Position numbers and translations under genes: made by a program. Source: Comamonas sp. (GTDB lineage Bacteria; Pseudomonadota; Gammaproteobacteria; Burkholderiales; Burkholderiaceae_C). From it: 13,548 nt of DNA. Shown piece by piece: positions 1 to 6,854 of this stretch. The stretch spans positions 1 through 13,548 of the forward strand of contig JAFAIY010000106.1 in the NCBI GenBank assembly GCA_019236485.1, given 5' to 3'. Each line of letters opens with the position of its first letter. Positions within the stretch are counted from its first letter, which is position 1. Under the pieces are notes generated by a model, which had not been told where the DNA came from, did no database searches, and saw only the letters and a list, made by a program, of their open reading frames with translations.

Positions 1-779
1 TCGGTGGGAGCCAGCGCATCCTCGGGCACGGACAGGCGCGGCACCAGGGTCACGCCCATGCCGGCGGCCACCATATGCTTGATGGTTTCCAGCGACGAGC
101 CTTCAAAGGTGCGGCGTATGCCTTCGGAATTGCTCGCATAGCGCGCGAACTCGGGGCAGACCTCCAGCACATGGTCGCGGAAGCAGTGGCCCGCGCCCAG
201 CAGCAGCATGGTCTCGTTCTTGAGGTCGGTGGTGGACAGGCTTTTTCTCTCAGCCAGCGGGTGGGCGCTGGGCACGGCCGCCATAAAGGGCTCGTCGTAC
301 AGGGGCGCCAGCGCCAGGCCCGTGTCGGGGAAGGGCTCGGCCATGATGGCGCAGTCGATCTCGCCGGTGCGCAGCATCTCCAGCAGCTTGATGGTGAAGT
401 TCTCCTGCAGCATCAGCGGCATCTGGGGCGTCATGCGAATGGAGTTGCGCACCAGCTCGGGCAACAGATAAGGGCCTATGGTGTAGATCACGCCCAGGGT
501 CAGCACGCCCGACAGCGGATCCTTGCCGCGCTTGGCGATTTCCTTGATTTCGTTGGCCTGCTCCAGCACGCTTTGCGCTTGTCTCACGATTTCCTCGCCC
601 AGCGAGGTGACCGAAACTTCACCGGCGCTGCGCTCGAAGAGCTTGACATCCAGCTCCTCCTCCAGCTTCTTGATGGCCACGGACAGCGTGGGCTGGGAGA
701 CATAGCAAGCCTCGGCAGCGCGGCCAAAGTGCTTTTCCCGCGCAACTGCCACGATGTACTTCAATTCGGTAAGGGTCAT
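1..779 (-). CDS. oxyR: OxyR, LysR-family peroxide-sensing regulator (3' part cut by window edge)
   Basis: Transcription factor that senses hydrogen peroxide by forming a disulfide and then activates catalase and peroxidase genes. About 259 codons are visible and the C-terminal end lies outside the window. The N-terminus (MTLTELKYIVAVAREKHFGR) carries the LysR winged helix-turn-helix at about residues 18-37 (GRAAEACYVSQPTLSVAIKK). The sensing segment reads GAGHCFRDH...EVCPEF. Counting from the chosen ATG, the two cysteines fall at residues 199 and 208, exactly the E. coli OxyR numbers, which separates it from generic LysR proteins and supports the start. The ATG lies at 777-779. The ribosome site is weak. 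recG ends 186 bp upstream on the same strand, a pairing I recall from Burkholderiales, so read-through from recG is possible. Composition matches the core genes. Confidence 0.93.
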   Translation of the reverse strand, partial: MTLTELKYIVAVAREKHFGRAAEACYVSQPTLSVAIKKLEEELDVKLFERSAGEVSVTSLGEEIVRQAQSVLEQANEIKEIAKRGKDPLSGVLTLGVIYTIGPYLLPELVRNSIRMTPQMPLMLQENFTIKLLEMLRTGEIDCAIMAEPFPDTGLALAPLYDEPFMAAVPSAHPLAERKSLSTTDLKNETMLLLGAGHCFRDHVLEVCPEFARYASNSEGIRRTFEGSSLETIKHMVAAGMGVTLVPRLSVPEDALAPT

Positions 780-889
780 AGAGACTTTGTGATGGAGACC
801 ATCAAACAGCAATGTGTTGTGCAACTCCCCGCCGCCCGTCCGCGAGACGCGGGGAATCCTCTGAGCAATCACTTGCATTCAACCACAGA

Positions 890-901
890 TTGCTGCAGCA
901 A
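890..901. repeat. 12-bp perfect palindrome in the recG-oxyR gap
   Basis: TTGCTGCAGCAA is a perfect inverted repeat about 110 bp before the oxyR start, in a 186-bp gap that must hold any oxyR promoter. A second short hairpin, CCGCG-AGA-CGCGG, lies at 840-852. Either could be a protein site or an mRNA stem. Neither is followed by a T-run, and neither matches the spaced ATAG/CTAT pattern of OxyR sites. The function is unknown. Confidence 0.3.
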
Positions 902-965
902 AAGAGTACAGAAATCCCGGGAAGCACCTCGCTATTTACCCTCTAGAACCGGCGGCGCGCCGAAT

Positions 966-3167
966 TCAGGCCTTCAGGTACTCGGCCTTGCCGCCCAGCC
1001 AGCGGCTCACATGGCGGGCCGCCAGAGCCGGCTGCTGCTCCAGCATGCGCGGCGCCAGCTCGCGCGCCCAGTCCAGCAGCAGCACATCCTGCTCCAGATC
1101 GGCAAAGCGCAGCATGGGCGCACCCGACTGGCGCGCGCCCAGGAACTCGCCGGGGCCGCGGATCTCCAGGTCACGGCGCGCGATCTCGAAACCGTCGTTG
1201 GTCTCGGCCATGGCGCGCAGCCTCTCCTTGCCGGTATCGGACAGGCGGCCGTTGTCATTGACCGAATACAGCAGCACGCAGGCCGAGGCCGCGGCCCCGC
1301 GGCCCACGCGGCCGCGTAGCTGGTGCAGCTGGGACAGGCCGAAGCGCTCCGAATGCTCGATGACCATCAGCGAGGCATTGGGCACGTCGACACCAACCTC
1401 GATCACCGTGGTCGAGACCAGCACCCCCATGACGCCCGCGGTGAACAGCTCCATCACCGCCTTCTTCTCGGCCGTGGGCATGCGCGAATGCAGCAGGCCG
1501 ACCATGACGCCGGGCAGCATCTCGCTCAGGTACTCATGGGTGGCCGTGGCATTGGACAGGTCCAGCGCCTCGCTCTCCTCGATCAGCGGACAGACCCAGT
1601 AGACCTGGCGCCCGCCCGCCACCTGGGCGCCTATGCGCTCAATGACCTCGTCCTTGCGGCTGTCGGAAATCAGCTTGGTGACAATGGGCGTGCGCCCCGG
1701 CGGCAGCTCGTCGATGGTGGAGACATCGAGGTCGGCGTAATAGCTCATGGCCAGGGTGCGCGGGATCGGCGTGGCGCTCATCATCAGCAAATGCGGCTCC
1801 ATGCCGCTGGCAGCCAATTTCTGCCGCAGCGCCAGGCGCTGGGCCACGCCGAAGCGGTGCTGCTCGTCGATCACGGCCAGGGCCAGATTCTTGAACTGCA
1901 CCTGCTCCTGGATCACCGCATGCGTGCCCACGACCAGCGCCGCCTCGCCGCTTTCGACCAGGGCCAGCATCTCGGCGCGCTGCTTTTTCTTCTGCGCGCC
2001 GGCCAGCCAAGCCACCTTCTTGCCCAGCGGCGCGAGAATCGGCTCCAGCCAGCCGACCAGCTTGCCGAAATGCTGCTCGGCCAGGATTTCGGTGGGCGCC
2101 ATCAGCGCGCACTGCCAGCCGGCCTCGATGCTGGCCACGGCCGACAGCGCGGCAACCACGGTCTTGCCCGAGCCCACATCGCCCTGCAGCAGGCGGTGCA
2201 TGGGAATGCGGCGCTCCATATCGGTGCGTATCTCCCCCACCACGCGCTGCTGGGCTCCCGTCAGGCCAAACGGCAGCTGGTCGAGAAAGCGCCGGGTGAG
2301 GTCCGCCATACCCGGCTGCGGCTTGAGCACGGGCGCCCTGAGGCGCGCGCGCTCGCGCTTGGCCTCGTACTGCGATAGCTGCTGGGCCAGCAGCTCCTCG
2401 GCCTTGAGCCTCTGCCAGGCCGGATGGGAATGGTCCTCCAGCGTGACCAGGGCCACATCGGGGGTCGGATGATGCAAAAAAGTGAGCGCATGGCGCAAGT
2501 CATACGCAGGTTGCAAGCCATCTTGACCATAGAACTGCGCCACGGGCGGCTGCTCGCCCGGCGGCAGGGTCTCGGACAGATCGGCCCTGAGCAGAGCCGT
2601 GGCGATGGCGCGGCGCAGATAGGCCTGGGGCAGGCTGGCCGTGGCCGGATATACCGGCGTGAGCGCAGTGGGCAGCTCGCCGCCCGCCACACGGAAAGCG
2701 GGGTGCATCATCTGCCTTCCCCAGAAGCCGCCCTTGATCTCGCCGCGGATACGCAGGCGCGCGCCCACGGCCATGGTCTTTTGCTGCGAGGGATAGAAGC
2801 TGAAAAAAGTCAGCACGCATTCGGCCGTGCCGTCATCGACCGTGACCTTGAGCATGCGCCGGGGGCGCAGCTGTACCTCGCTGTGGGTGACCGTGGCCTC
2901 GATCTGCACCGTCTCGCCGTCGCGCGCGCTCTTGAGCGCCACGATGCGGGTTTCGTCCTCGTAACGCAGCGGCAGATGCAGGGCCAGGTCGATGTCGCGC
3001 GTCAGCCCCAGCTTCTGCAGCGCCTGCTGGGCCGGGCTGGGAGCTTTCTTCTTGGCCGCATCCGGCGTCGGCACGATAACTTTTTTGACCGCACCCGCTT
3101 TGGCCGCAGCGCGCTTGCCCCCCGTCGGCAGCGGTGGGTTGGAGGCAGCAAAAGCGGGAGAGGACAT
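966..3167 (-). CDS. recG: RecG, ATP-dependent DNA helicase (fork reversal / branch migration)
   Basis: Superfamily 2 helicase that remodels stalled replication forks and moves Holliday junctions. The chosen form has 733 residues. An OB-fold wedge domain occupies about residues 60-240. Helicase motifs follow: Walker A GDVGSGKT at 329-336, DEQH box at 434-437, SATPIPR at 464-470, TTVIEVGVDVPNA near 586-598 and QLRGRVGRG at 616-624. Residues 1-50 are a Lys/Ala/Pro-rich tail that explains most of the excess over E. coli RecG (693). I chose the ATG at 3165-3167 because AGGAG lies 11-12 bases upstream. A longer reading from a TTG at 3257 adds 30 residues that resemble no RecG and would run through the likely promoter. 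The gene is divergent from queA and followed by oxyR. Confidence 0.97.
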   Translation of the reverse strand: MSSPAFAASNPPLPTGGKRAAAKAGAVKKVIVPTPDAAKKKAPSPAQQALQKLGLTRDIDLALHLPLRYEDETRIVALKSARDGETVQIEATVTHSEVQLRPRRMLKVTVDDGTAECVLTFFSFYPSQQKTMAVGARLRIRGEIKGGFWGRQMMHPAFRVAGGELPTALTPVYPATASLPQAYLRRAIATALLRADLSETLPPGEQPPVAQFYGQDGLQPAYDLRHALTFLHHPTPDVALVTLEDHSHPAWQRLKAEELLAQQLSQYEAKRERARLRAPVLKPQPGMADLTRRFLDQLPFGLTGAQQRVVGEIRTDMERRIPMHRLLQGDVGSGKTVVAALSAVASIEAGWQCALMAPTEILAEQHFGKLVGWLEPILAPLGKKVAWLAGAQKKKQRAEMLALVESGEAALVVGTHAVIQEQVQFKNLALAVIDEQHRFGVAQRLALRQKLAASGMEPHLLMMSATPIPRTLAMSYYADLDVSTIDELPPGRTPIVTKLISDSRKDEVIERIGAQVAGGRQVYWVCPLIEESEALDLSNATATHEYLSEMLPGVMVGLLHSRMPTAEKKAVMELFTAGVMGVLVSTTVIEVGVDVPNASLMVIEHSERFGLSQLHQLRGRVGRGAAASACVLLYSVNDNGRLSDTGKERLRAMAETNDGFEIARRDLEIRGPGEFLGARQSGAPMLRFADLEQDVLLLDWARELAPRMLEQQPALAARHVSRWLGGKAEYLKA

Positions 3168-3227
3168 GGGCCGGGCAATCTCCTGACTGGGGGCTGCGCA
3201 ACGCAGCCCATGGCAGCGGGCGTGAAT

Positions 3228-3257
3228 AGTGTATGAATATACAGCTATTTTCGGCAA
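3228..3257 (-). promoter_or_regulatory. Candidate recG promoter overlapped by a LexA-like box
   Basis: On the minus strand a -35-like TTGCCG (3252-3257) and a -10-like TACACT (3228-3233) are separated by 18 bp. Each matches 4 of 6 consensus bases. Read on the plus strand, 3229-3244 is GTGT-N8-ACAG, one base away from the LexA core CTGT-N8-ACAG, with an AT-rich spacer. The box covers the -10 and part of the spacer, where a repressor would act. It lies about 60 bp before the recG ATG. This is pattern matching only. RecG is not a standard SOS gene. Confidence 0.35.
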
Positions 3258-3368
3258 TCACCCAGGCCTGCACAGCCCTGAAGCCAGCGCCGCTACCGGT
3301 GATTTGAGACAATCGCCCACTTGTTTGATTGAACTTGGAACGGGCCTCGTACGGTCCTCAAGCCCCGC

Positions 3369-4457
3369 ATGTCTTCCTGCCCCCGAGAATTCACGCTCAG
3401 CGATTTCGACTTCGAGCTGCCCGAAACGCTGATTGCCCAGCATCCCACCGCCGTTCGCAGCGCCTCGCGCCTGCTCGATGGCCGCAACCTCCCTCCTACC
3501 GACCGTATCTTCCGCGAGCTGCCCGATCTGCTGCAGCCCGGAGATCTGCTGGTCTTCAATGACACCAAGGTGCTCAAGGCCCGCATCTTTGGCGAGAAGG
3601 CGAGCGGCGGCAAGCTGGAGCTGTTGGTGGAACGCGTGCTGGCCGACAACGAGATCGTGGCCCATATGCGGGTGAGCAAGAAGCCCCTGCCCGGTGCCAA
3701 GATCCATCTGTGCGGCGGTCTCAGGAATGGCGGCTTCGATGCCGAGCTGCTGGGCCGCTGGCCCAATGAAGATGGCCCGCTGTTCCGCCTGGCGCTGACG
3801 GGCGCGCAGGGCGAGACGCCTTACGAGCTGATGGAGCAGTTCGGCCATCTACCGCTGCCGCCCTATATAGAGCGCCAGCAGGACAGCGGCGCAGATCCCG
3901 ACGAGAAAGAAGACAGCGAACGCTACCAGACCGTGTTCGCGGCCCAGCCCGGCGCCGTGGCCGCGCCGACGGCGGCCCTGCACTTCGACGAATCCGTGCT
4001 TGCCGCGCTGGAAGCCAAAGGCGTGGAGCGCGCCAACGTCACCCTGCATGTAGGTGCTGGCACCTTCCAGCCCGTGAAGACCGAGAGCCTGGCCGAGCAC
4101 CAGATGCACAGCGAGTGGTACGACATACCGCTGCCCACACTCGCCGCTCTGGAGCGCTGCCGCCAGCGCGGCGGCCGCGTCGTGGCCGTGGGCACCACCA
4201 CCGTGCGCACGCTGGAATCCTGGGCCAAGTACGGCAATATCACGGGCAATACCAGCATCTTCATCACGCCCGGCTTCGAGTTCCAGGTCGTGGACCTGCT
4301 GGTGACCAATTTCCACCTGCCCAAGAGCACGCTCATGATGCTGGTCAGCGCCTTCTCGGGCTACGAGCAGATCATGACGCTGTACCGCCACGCGATTGCA
4401 CAGCACTACCGTTTCTTCAGCTATGGGGACTCGATGCTGCTGGAGCGCAAGCGCTAA
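3369..4457 (+). CDS. queA: QueA, S-adenosylmethionine:tRNA ribosyltransferase-isomerase
   Basis: Transfers and isomerises the ribosyl part of S-adenosylmethionine onto 7-aminomethyl-7-deazaguanine in tRNA, giving epoxyqueuosine at the wobble position of GUN anticodons. The 362 residues match the usual QueA length of about 340-360. Family signatures run the whole length: [16 protein letters not shown] at 11-26, a region near 180-205 ([22 protein letters not shown]), [10 protein letters not shown] at 227-236, [15 protein letters not shown] at 270-284, [21 protein letters not shown] at 309-329 and [12 protein letters not shown] at 347-358. No strong Shine-Dalgarno precedes the ATG at 3369, but no better upstream start is in frame and the N-terminus aligns with the family. 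It is divergent from recG. The lower-GC segment starts directly after its stop. Confidence 0.97.
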   Translation: MSSCPREFTLSDFDFELPETLIAQHPTAVRSASRLLDGRNLPPTDRIFRELPDLLQPGDLLVFNDTKVLKARIFGEKASGGKLELLVERVLADNEIVAHMRVSKKPLPGAKIHLCGGLRNGGFDAELLGRWPNEDGPLFRLALTGAQGETPYELMEQFGHLPLPPYIERQQDSGADPDEKEDSERYQTVFAAQPGAVAAPTAALHFDESVLAALEAKGVERANVTLHVGAGTFQPVKTESLAEHQMHSEWYDIPLPTLAALERCRQRGGRVVAVGTTTVRTLESWAKYGNITGNTSIFITPGFEFQVVDLLVTNFHLPKSTLMMLVSAFSGYEQIMTLYRHAIAQHYRFFSYGDSMLLERKR

Positions 4458-4583
4458 TTTGCAACACTATACCTGCATGTCATATGCCAGACATATTGAG
4501 TTACAACGAATGCAGGCAACTTGTTTGCTTGATGGTAGATTGTGGCGCTAAAGCAATAACGCTTGACGACTCATTCAGCATCA

Positions 4584-5438
4584 ATGGAAACACAGAGCCC
4601 ACAAAATGAGGAACCTGACCTGCTGGATCTATTAGTGACCCTGGCAGAAAACTGGAAACTGTTGATTCTTGGGCCGCTGGCCGCAGGACTCATTGCGTCT
4701 AGCGTAGGTCTTTCGATACCCAAAACCTATGAAAGCAGCGCATCTGTGCGAGTCGAACGTCCTGGTTCAAGCTTCACGGCGCCGATGGCTGCCAGCCTAG
4801 CCATGTCAGCCGATGTGCTTCACCAAATTGCACCAGTCGCAGGCTTGGATGAGGGATTGACTGCAGAAAAAATCTATAAAAAACTGAGCAGACGCATTAC
4901 TGTCTCTATAGGGAGACAAGATAAGCTACTCAACATTACAACCCAAGCTAGCTCCCCGGAAACAGCTCAGAAGCTGAACCAAGCCCTGCTTGACACCATC
5001 TTTCCTCTTAGCAAGCCGCGGGGGCTAGAGAAGCAACAGCTTGGGCTCCAGCTCGATAGCGAGAAGAAGCGTCTACAAGAATCTCTTAAACTGGAACAAG
5101 ACACTGCGGCCTATCTCGCATCTGGCAAGGGTGTGAATGAAGCCACTAGCCGCCTTTATGGCGAGCTTTTGACAGCCAACAGCAACCGTCAAAAAGCGAT
5201 CTTGGACATAGAACGTCAACTGGAAGGCCTGGACGGAAACGATATCGTTCAGATGCCCACATTACCGGAACAATCTATCAAACCCAGGATATCGTTGCTG
5301 GCTACTGGCGCAGCAGTCGTCACTGCATTTGTACTGCTGATTTTCGTATTTATCCGGAAAGCTCTGCTCGCTACGCAAAAATTAACGCCTGAGAAAGCCG
5401 AAAAAATCGCACGTATTCGCGAGGCAATGCACTGGTGA
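4584..5438 (+). CDS. Wzz-family polysaccharide co-polymerase (chain-length determinant-like), 284 aa
   Basis: Inner-membrane protein of the type that sets the chain length of O-antigen or exported polysaccharide together with a Wzy polymerase. It has the expected layout: a short cytoplasmic N-terminus with a DLLDLLVTLAENW motif at 12-24, membrane span 1 at about 24-45, a periplasmic domain with a heptad-rich helical stretch at about 146-217, then a Pro-containing turn (EQSIKPRISLLATG) leading into span 2 at about 236-258 and a short basic tail. Both spans are present, so it is complete. I took the ATG at 4584; a TTG 21 bases earlier is possible, and neither has a clear ribosome site. GC is near 50% in sampled lines, well below queA. 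It begins 126 bp after queA. The second Wzz gene lies beyond the insertion sequence. The polysaccharide it serves cannot be told. Confidence 0.8.
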   Translation: METQSPQNEEPDLLDLLVTLAENWKLLILGPLAAGLIASSVGLSIPKTYESSASVRVERPGSSFTAPMAASLAMSADVLHQIAPVAGLDEGLTAEKIYKKLSRRITVSIGRQDKLLNITTQASSPETAQKLNQALLDTIFPLSKPRGLEKQQLGLQLDSEKKRLQESLKLEQDTAAYLASGKGVNEATSRLYGELLTANSNRQKAILDIERQLEGLDGNDIVQMPTLPEQSIKPRISLLATGAAVVTAFVLLIFVFIRKALLATQKLTPEKAEKIARIREAMHW

Positions 5439-5457
5439 GCAGACTCAGGGCTTGCAG

Positions 5458-5495
5458 GACTAGGACTCCACTTAGACAGTGGACTGCCCCTAGTC
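5458..5495. repeat. Imperfect hairpin fusing the wzz flank to the IS left end
   Basis: GACTAGG...ACTCCAC (5458-5471) can pair with GTGGACT...CCTAGTC (5479-5495) around a 7-base loop, with one mismatch and a small bulge. The right arm is the IS left end, and the left arm resembles an inverted, damaged copy of that same end. It may act as a stem-loop behind the upstream wzz gene or be the remnant of another IS end. There is no T-run, so a classic terminator is not supported. Confidence 0.4.
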
Positions 5496-5509
5496 AGGCA
5501 GACAATTCC
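5480..5509 (+). repeat. IS left terminal inverted repeat
   Basis: It begins TGGACTGCCCCTAG and matches the reverse complement of 6681-6710 at 26 of 30 positions. Mismatches fall at positions 15, 20, 26 and 27 of the repeat. orfB ends 5 bases inside it. Confidence 0.93.
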
Positions 5510-5514
5510 CAGCC

Positions 5515-6369
5515 TCAAGCACGGGCGCGCTCAAACGCCTCGGGGCTGATGCCACCCAGATGGCTGTGGCGGCGTGACCGGTTGTGGAACACCTCGATGT
5601 AATCGAATACATCGGCCCGGGCCATGTCCCGGGTCTTGTAGATGCGCTTGCGAATGCGCTCCTTCTTCAGACTGCTGAAGAACGATTCCATGACGGCATT
5701 GTCCCAGCAGTTGCCACGGCGACTCATGCTGGGCACCAGACCATGGGCTTGGCAGAAACGTTTGAAGTCATCGCTGCTGTATTGGCTGCCCTGATCGGAA
5801 TGGACCAAGACCTCGGCTGCCGGCCTGCGCCGCCAAACTGCAGCCAACAACGCATCAAGGACGAGCTCACGGCTGAGCGTTGCCTTCATGGACCATCCCA
5901 CCACCTTGCGCGAGTACAGGTCCACCACTGCGGCCAGGTACAACCAGCCTTGCCAAGTGCGAATGTAGGTGATGTCAGTGACCCAGGCCTTGTCTGGGGC
6001 GTCCACCGTGAACTGCCGCTGCAAGTGGTTGGGGGTAATGATTGAAGGCCGGCCTGCAATGTGCCGTGGCGCTTTGTAGCCCCGCACAGCCTTGATCTTG
6101 TGCCTGCGCATGATGCGTGCAACGCGATGCTTGCCGCAGCGCTCACCCGCCTCGCGCAGATCCGCAAACACACGGCGAGCGCCATAGACCCCGTGGCTGG
6201 CCGTGTATGAGTAACGGATCAGCTCGAGCAAGCGCCTGTCTTCTTGTTCGTGAGTGGAGACCGGATCGTGCAGCCATGCATAGAACCCTGCACGAGCCAC
6301 TCGCAGCAATCTGCACATCAGGCTGATGGCGTGCTGGCTGCGGTGCTCGTTGATGAAGCGGTACTTCAC
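5515..6369 (-). CDS. IS3-family transposase OrfB (DDE integrase domain)
   Basis: Catalytic half of the transposase, 284 residues. An HTH_21-like region at about 45-100 (SHGVYGARRVFADLREAG) is followed by the retroviral-integrase-type core. The DDE triad is D132 (WVTDITYI), D192 (LVHSDQGSQY) and E228 (NAVMESFF). Exactly 35 residues separate the second Asp from the Glu, the D(35)E spacing of this family. The independent reading starts with a GTG that overlaps the orfA stop (GTGA). The active protein is more likely an OrfAB fusion of about 378 residues made by -1 frameshifting at the A7G run, joining ...DILKK to SRAVLGQGARVKYRF. No disabling change is seen. Confidence 0.96.
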   Translation of the reverse strand: MKYRFINEHRSQHAISLMCRLLRVARAGFYAWLHDPVSTHEQEDRRLLELIRYSYTASHGVYGARRVFADLREAGERCGKHRVARIMRRHKIKAVRGYKAPRHIAGRPSIITPNHLQRQFTVDAPDKAWVTDITYIRTWQGWLYLAAVVDLYSRKVVGWSMKATLSRELVLDALLAAVWRRRPAAEVLVHSDQGSQYSSDDFKRFCQAHGLVPSMSRRGNCWDNAVMESFFSSLKKERIRKRIYKTRDMARADVFDYIEVFHNRSRRHSHLGGISPEAFERARA

Positions 6370-6650
6370 TCGGGCTCCCTGGCCAAGTACCGCACGGCTT
6401 TTTTTAAGATGTCTCGTTCTTCTTCAATGCGTCGCATCTGACTGCGCAAACGCAAGATCTCGCTCTTGGCTTCGAGCAATTCCTGGGAGTGCTGCTCGCT
6501 CCTGTCTGGGGATACGGCCTTGACCCATTTATACAAGCTATGTGTAGACACCCCTAAACGGACTGCAACTTCAGCCACCGAGAACCCCTTCTCAGTGACT
6601 TGCTTGACCGCTTCTTCCTTGAATTCCGGCGTAAACCTCTGTGCACTCAT
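6366..6650 (-). CDS. IS3-family transposase OrfA (helix-turn-helix, leucine zipper)
   Basis: DNA-binding and dimerising subunit of the insertion sequence, 94 residues. The N-terminus RFTPEFKEEAVKQVTEKGFS and the helix-turn-helix at about 23-44 (VAEVAVRLGVSTHSLYKWVK) are typical of IS3-family OrfA. A heptad helix at about 57-84 (ELLEAKSEILRLRSQMRRI and on) is the usual zipper. The start is strongly supported: AGGAGG lies 6 bases before the ATG at 6648-6650. OrfA alone normally binds the IS ends and limits transposition, while the frameshifted OrfAB catalyses it. Confidence 0.95.
   Translation of the reverse strand: MSAQRFTPEFKEEAVKQVTEKGFSVAEVAVRLGVSTHSLYKWVKAVSPDRSEQHSQELLEAKSEILRLRSQMRRIEEERDILKKAVRYLAREPE
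6398..6405 (-). promoter_or_regulatory. Programmed -1 frameshift site (A7G) of the IS
   Basis: On the coding strand the run is AAAAAAAG, read TTA AAA AAA GCC in the orfA frame at codons for L82-K84. A -1 slip gives AGC CGT GCG GTA..., which stays open through the overlap into orfB. The position, shortly before the orfA stop, and the sequence both fit IS3-family translational frameshifting. Confidence 0.85.
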
Positions 6651-6680
6651 GGACTGCCTCCTATGCTCAAAAGATAGACC

Positions 6681-6710
6681 GGATATGTCTACCTGCCTAG
6701 GGGCAGTCCA
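6681..6710 (-). repeat. IS right terminal inverted repeat
   Basis: The reverse complement begins TGGACTGCCCCTAG and pairs with 5480-5509 at 26 of 30 positions. It lies 30 bases upstream of the orfA start, so the orfA promoter is probably in or beside it. Confidence 0.93.
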
Positions 6711-6854
6711 GCCCCCTCAATACTCAGCTGTCATTAAAGAATGACGCCATTTCTCTACACTACACGCATAATGCAGCGCGATCCGTTTTGCCTAGCTCGG
6801 CAACGCCAGCCACGCTAACTCCAATTCCCATCCTGTGCATCGCATGCTAAGCGT

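Larger units (their letters stand above)
5480..6710 (-). mobile_element. Complete IS3-family insertion sequence, 1231 bp
   Basis: The element is bounded by 30-bp imperfect inverted repeats with 26 matches, starting TGGACTGCCCCTAG and ending with its complement, with the TG...CA termini usual for IS3-family elements. It holds orfA and orfB on the minus strand in the standard overlapping arrangement with a slippery A7G run. Both reading frames and all three catalytic acidic residues are intact, so it looks functional. It sits between two Wzz-like genes without breaking either. The three or four bases beside each end differ (CAG before the left end, GCC after the right end), so no target duplication is visible. 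I did not assign an IS name. Confidence 0.95.

Noticed and set aside
917..968. SmaI, XbaI, AscI and EcoRI recognition sites packed within 50 bp, like a cloning polylinker
   Set aside because: The cluster runs straight into the native recG stop codon, other sequence is natural, and GC-rich DNA gives such sites by chance. No vector sequence is seen.
75..1319. A 414-codon plus-strand frame across oxyR and the recG end
   Set aside because: Antisense shadow of oxyR and recG with Gln/His/Ala/Leu-rich content and no recognisable domain.
3168..3257. A 30-residue longer RecG from a TTG at 3257
   Set aside because: The extension matches no RecG feature, uses a weak start codon and spans the probable promoter. 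The ATG at 3167 has an AGGAG upstream.
4458..4583. A sigma70 promoter for the first wzz gene
   Set aside because: TTG-type hexamers occur near 4520-4535 but none has a convincing -10 at 16-18 bp spacing.
6711..6854. Possible remnant of a lost gene before the second wzz gene
   Set aside because: All three plus-strand frames were read; none gives a recognisable protein tail. A -35/-10 pair (TTGCCT, CTAACT) was also dropped because the spacing is 21 bp.
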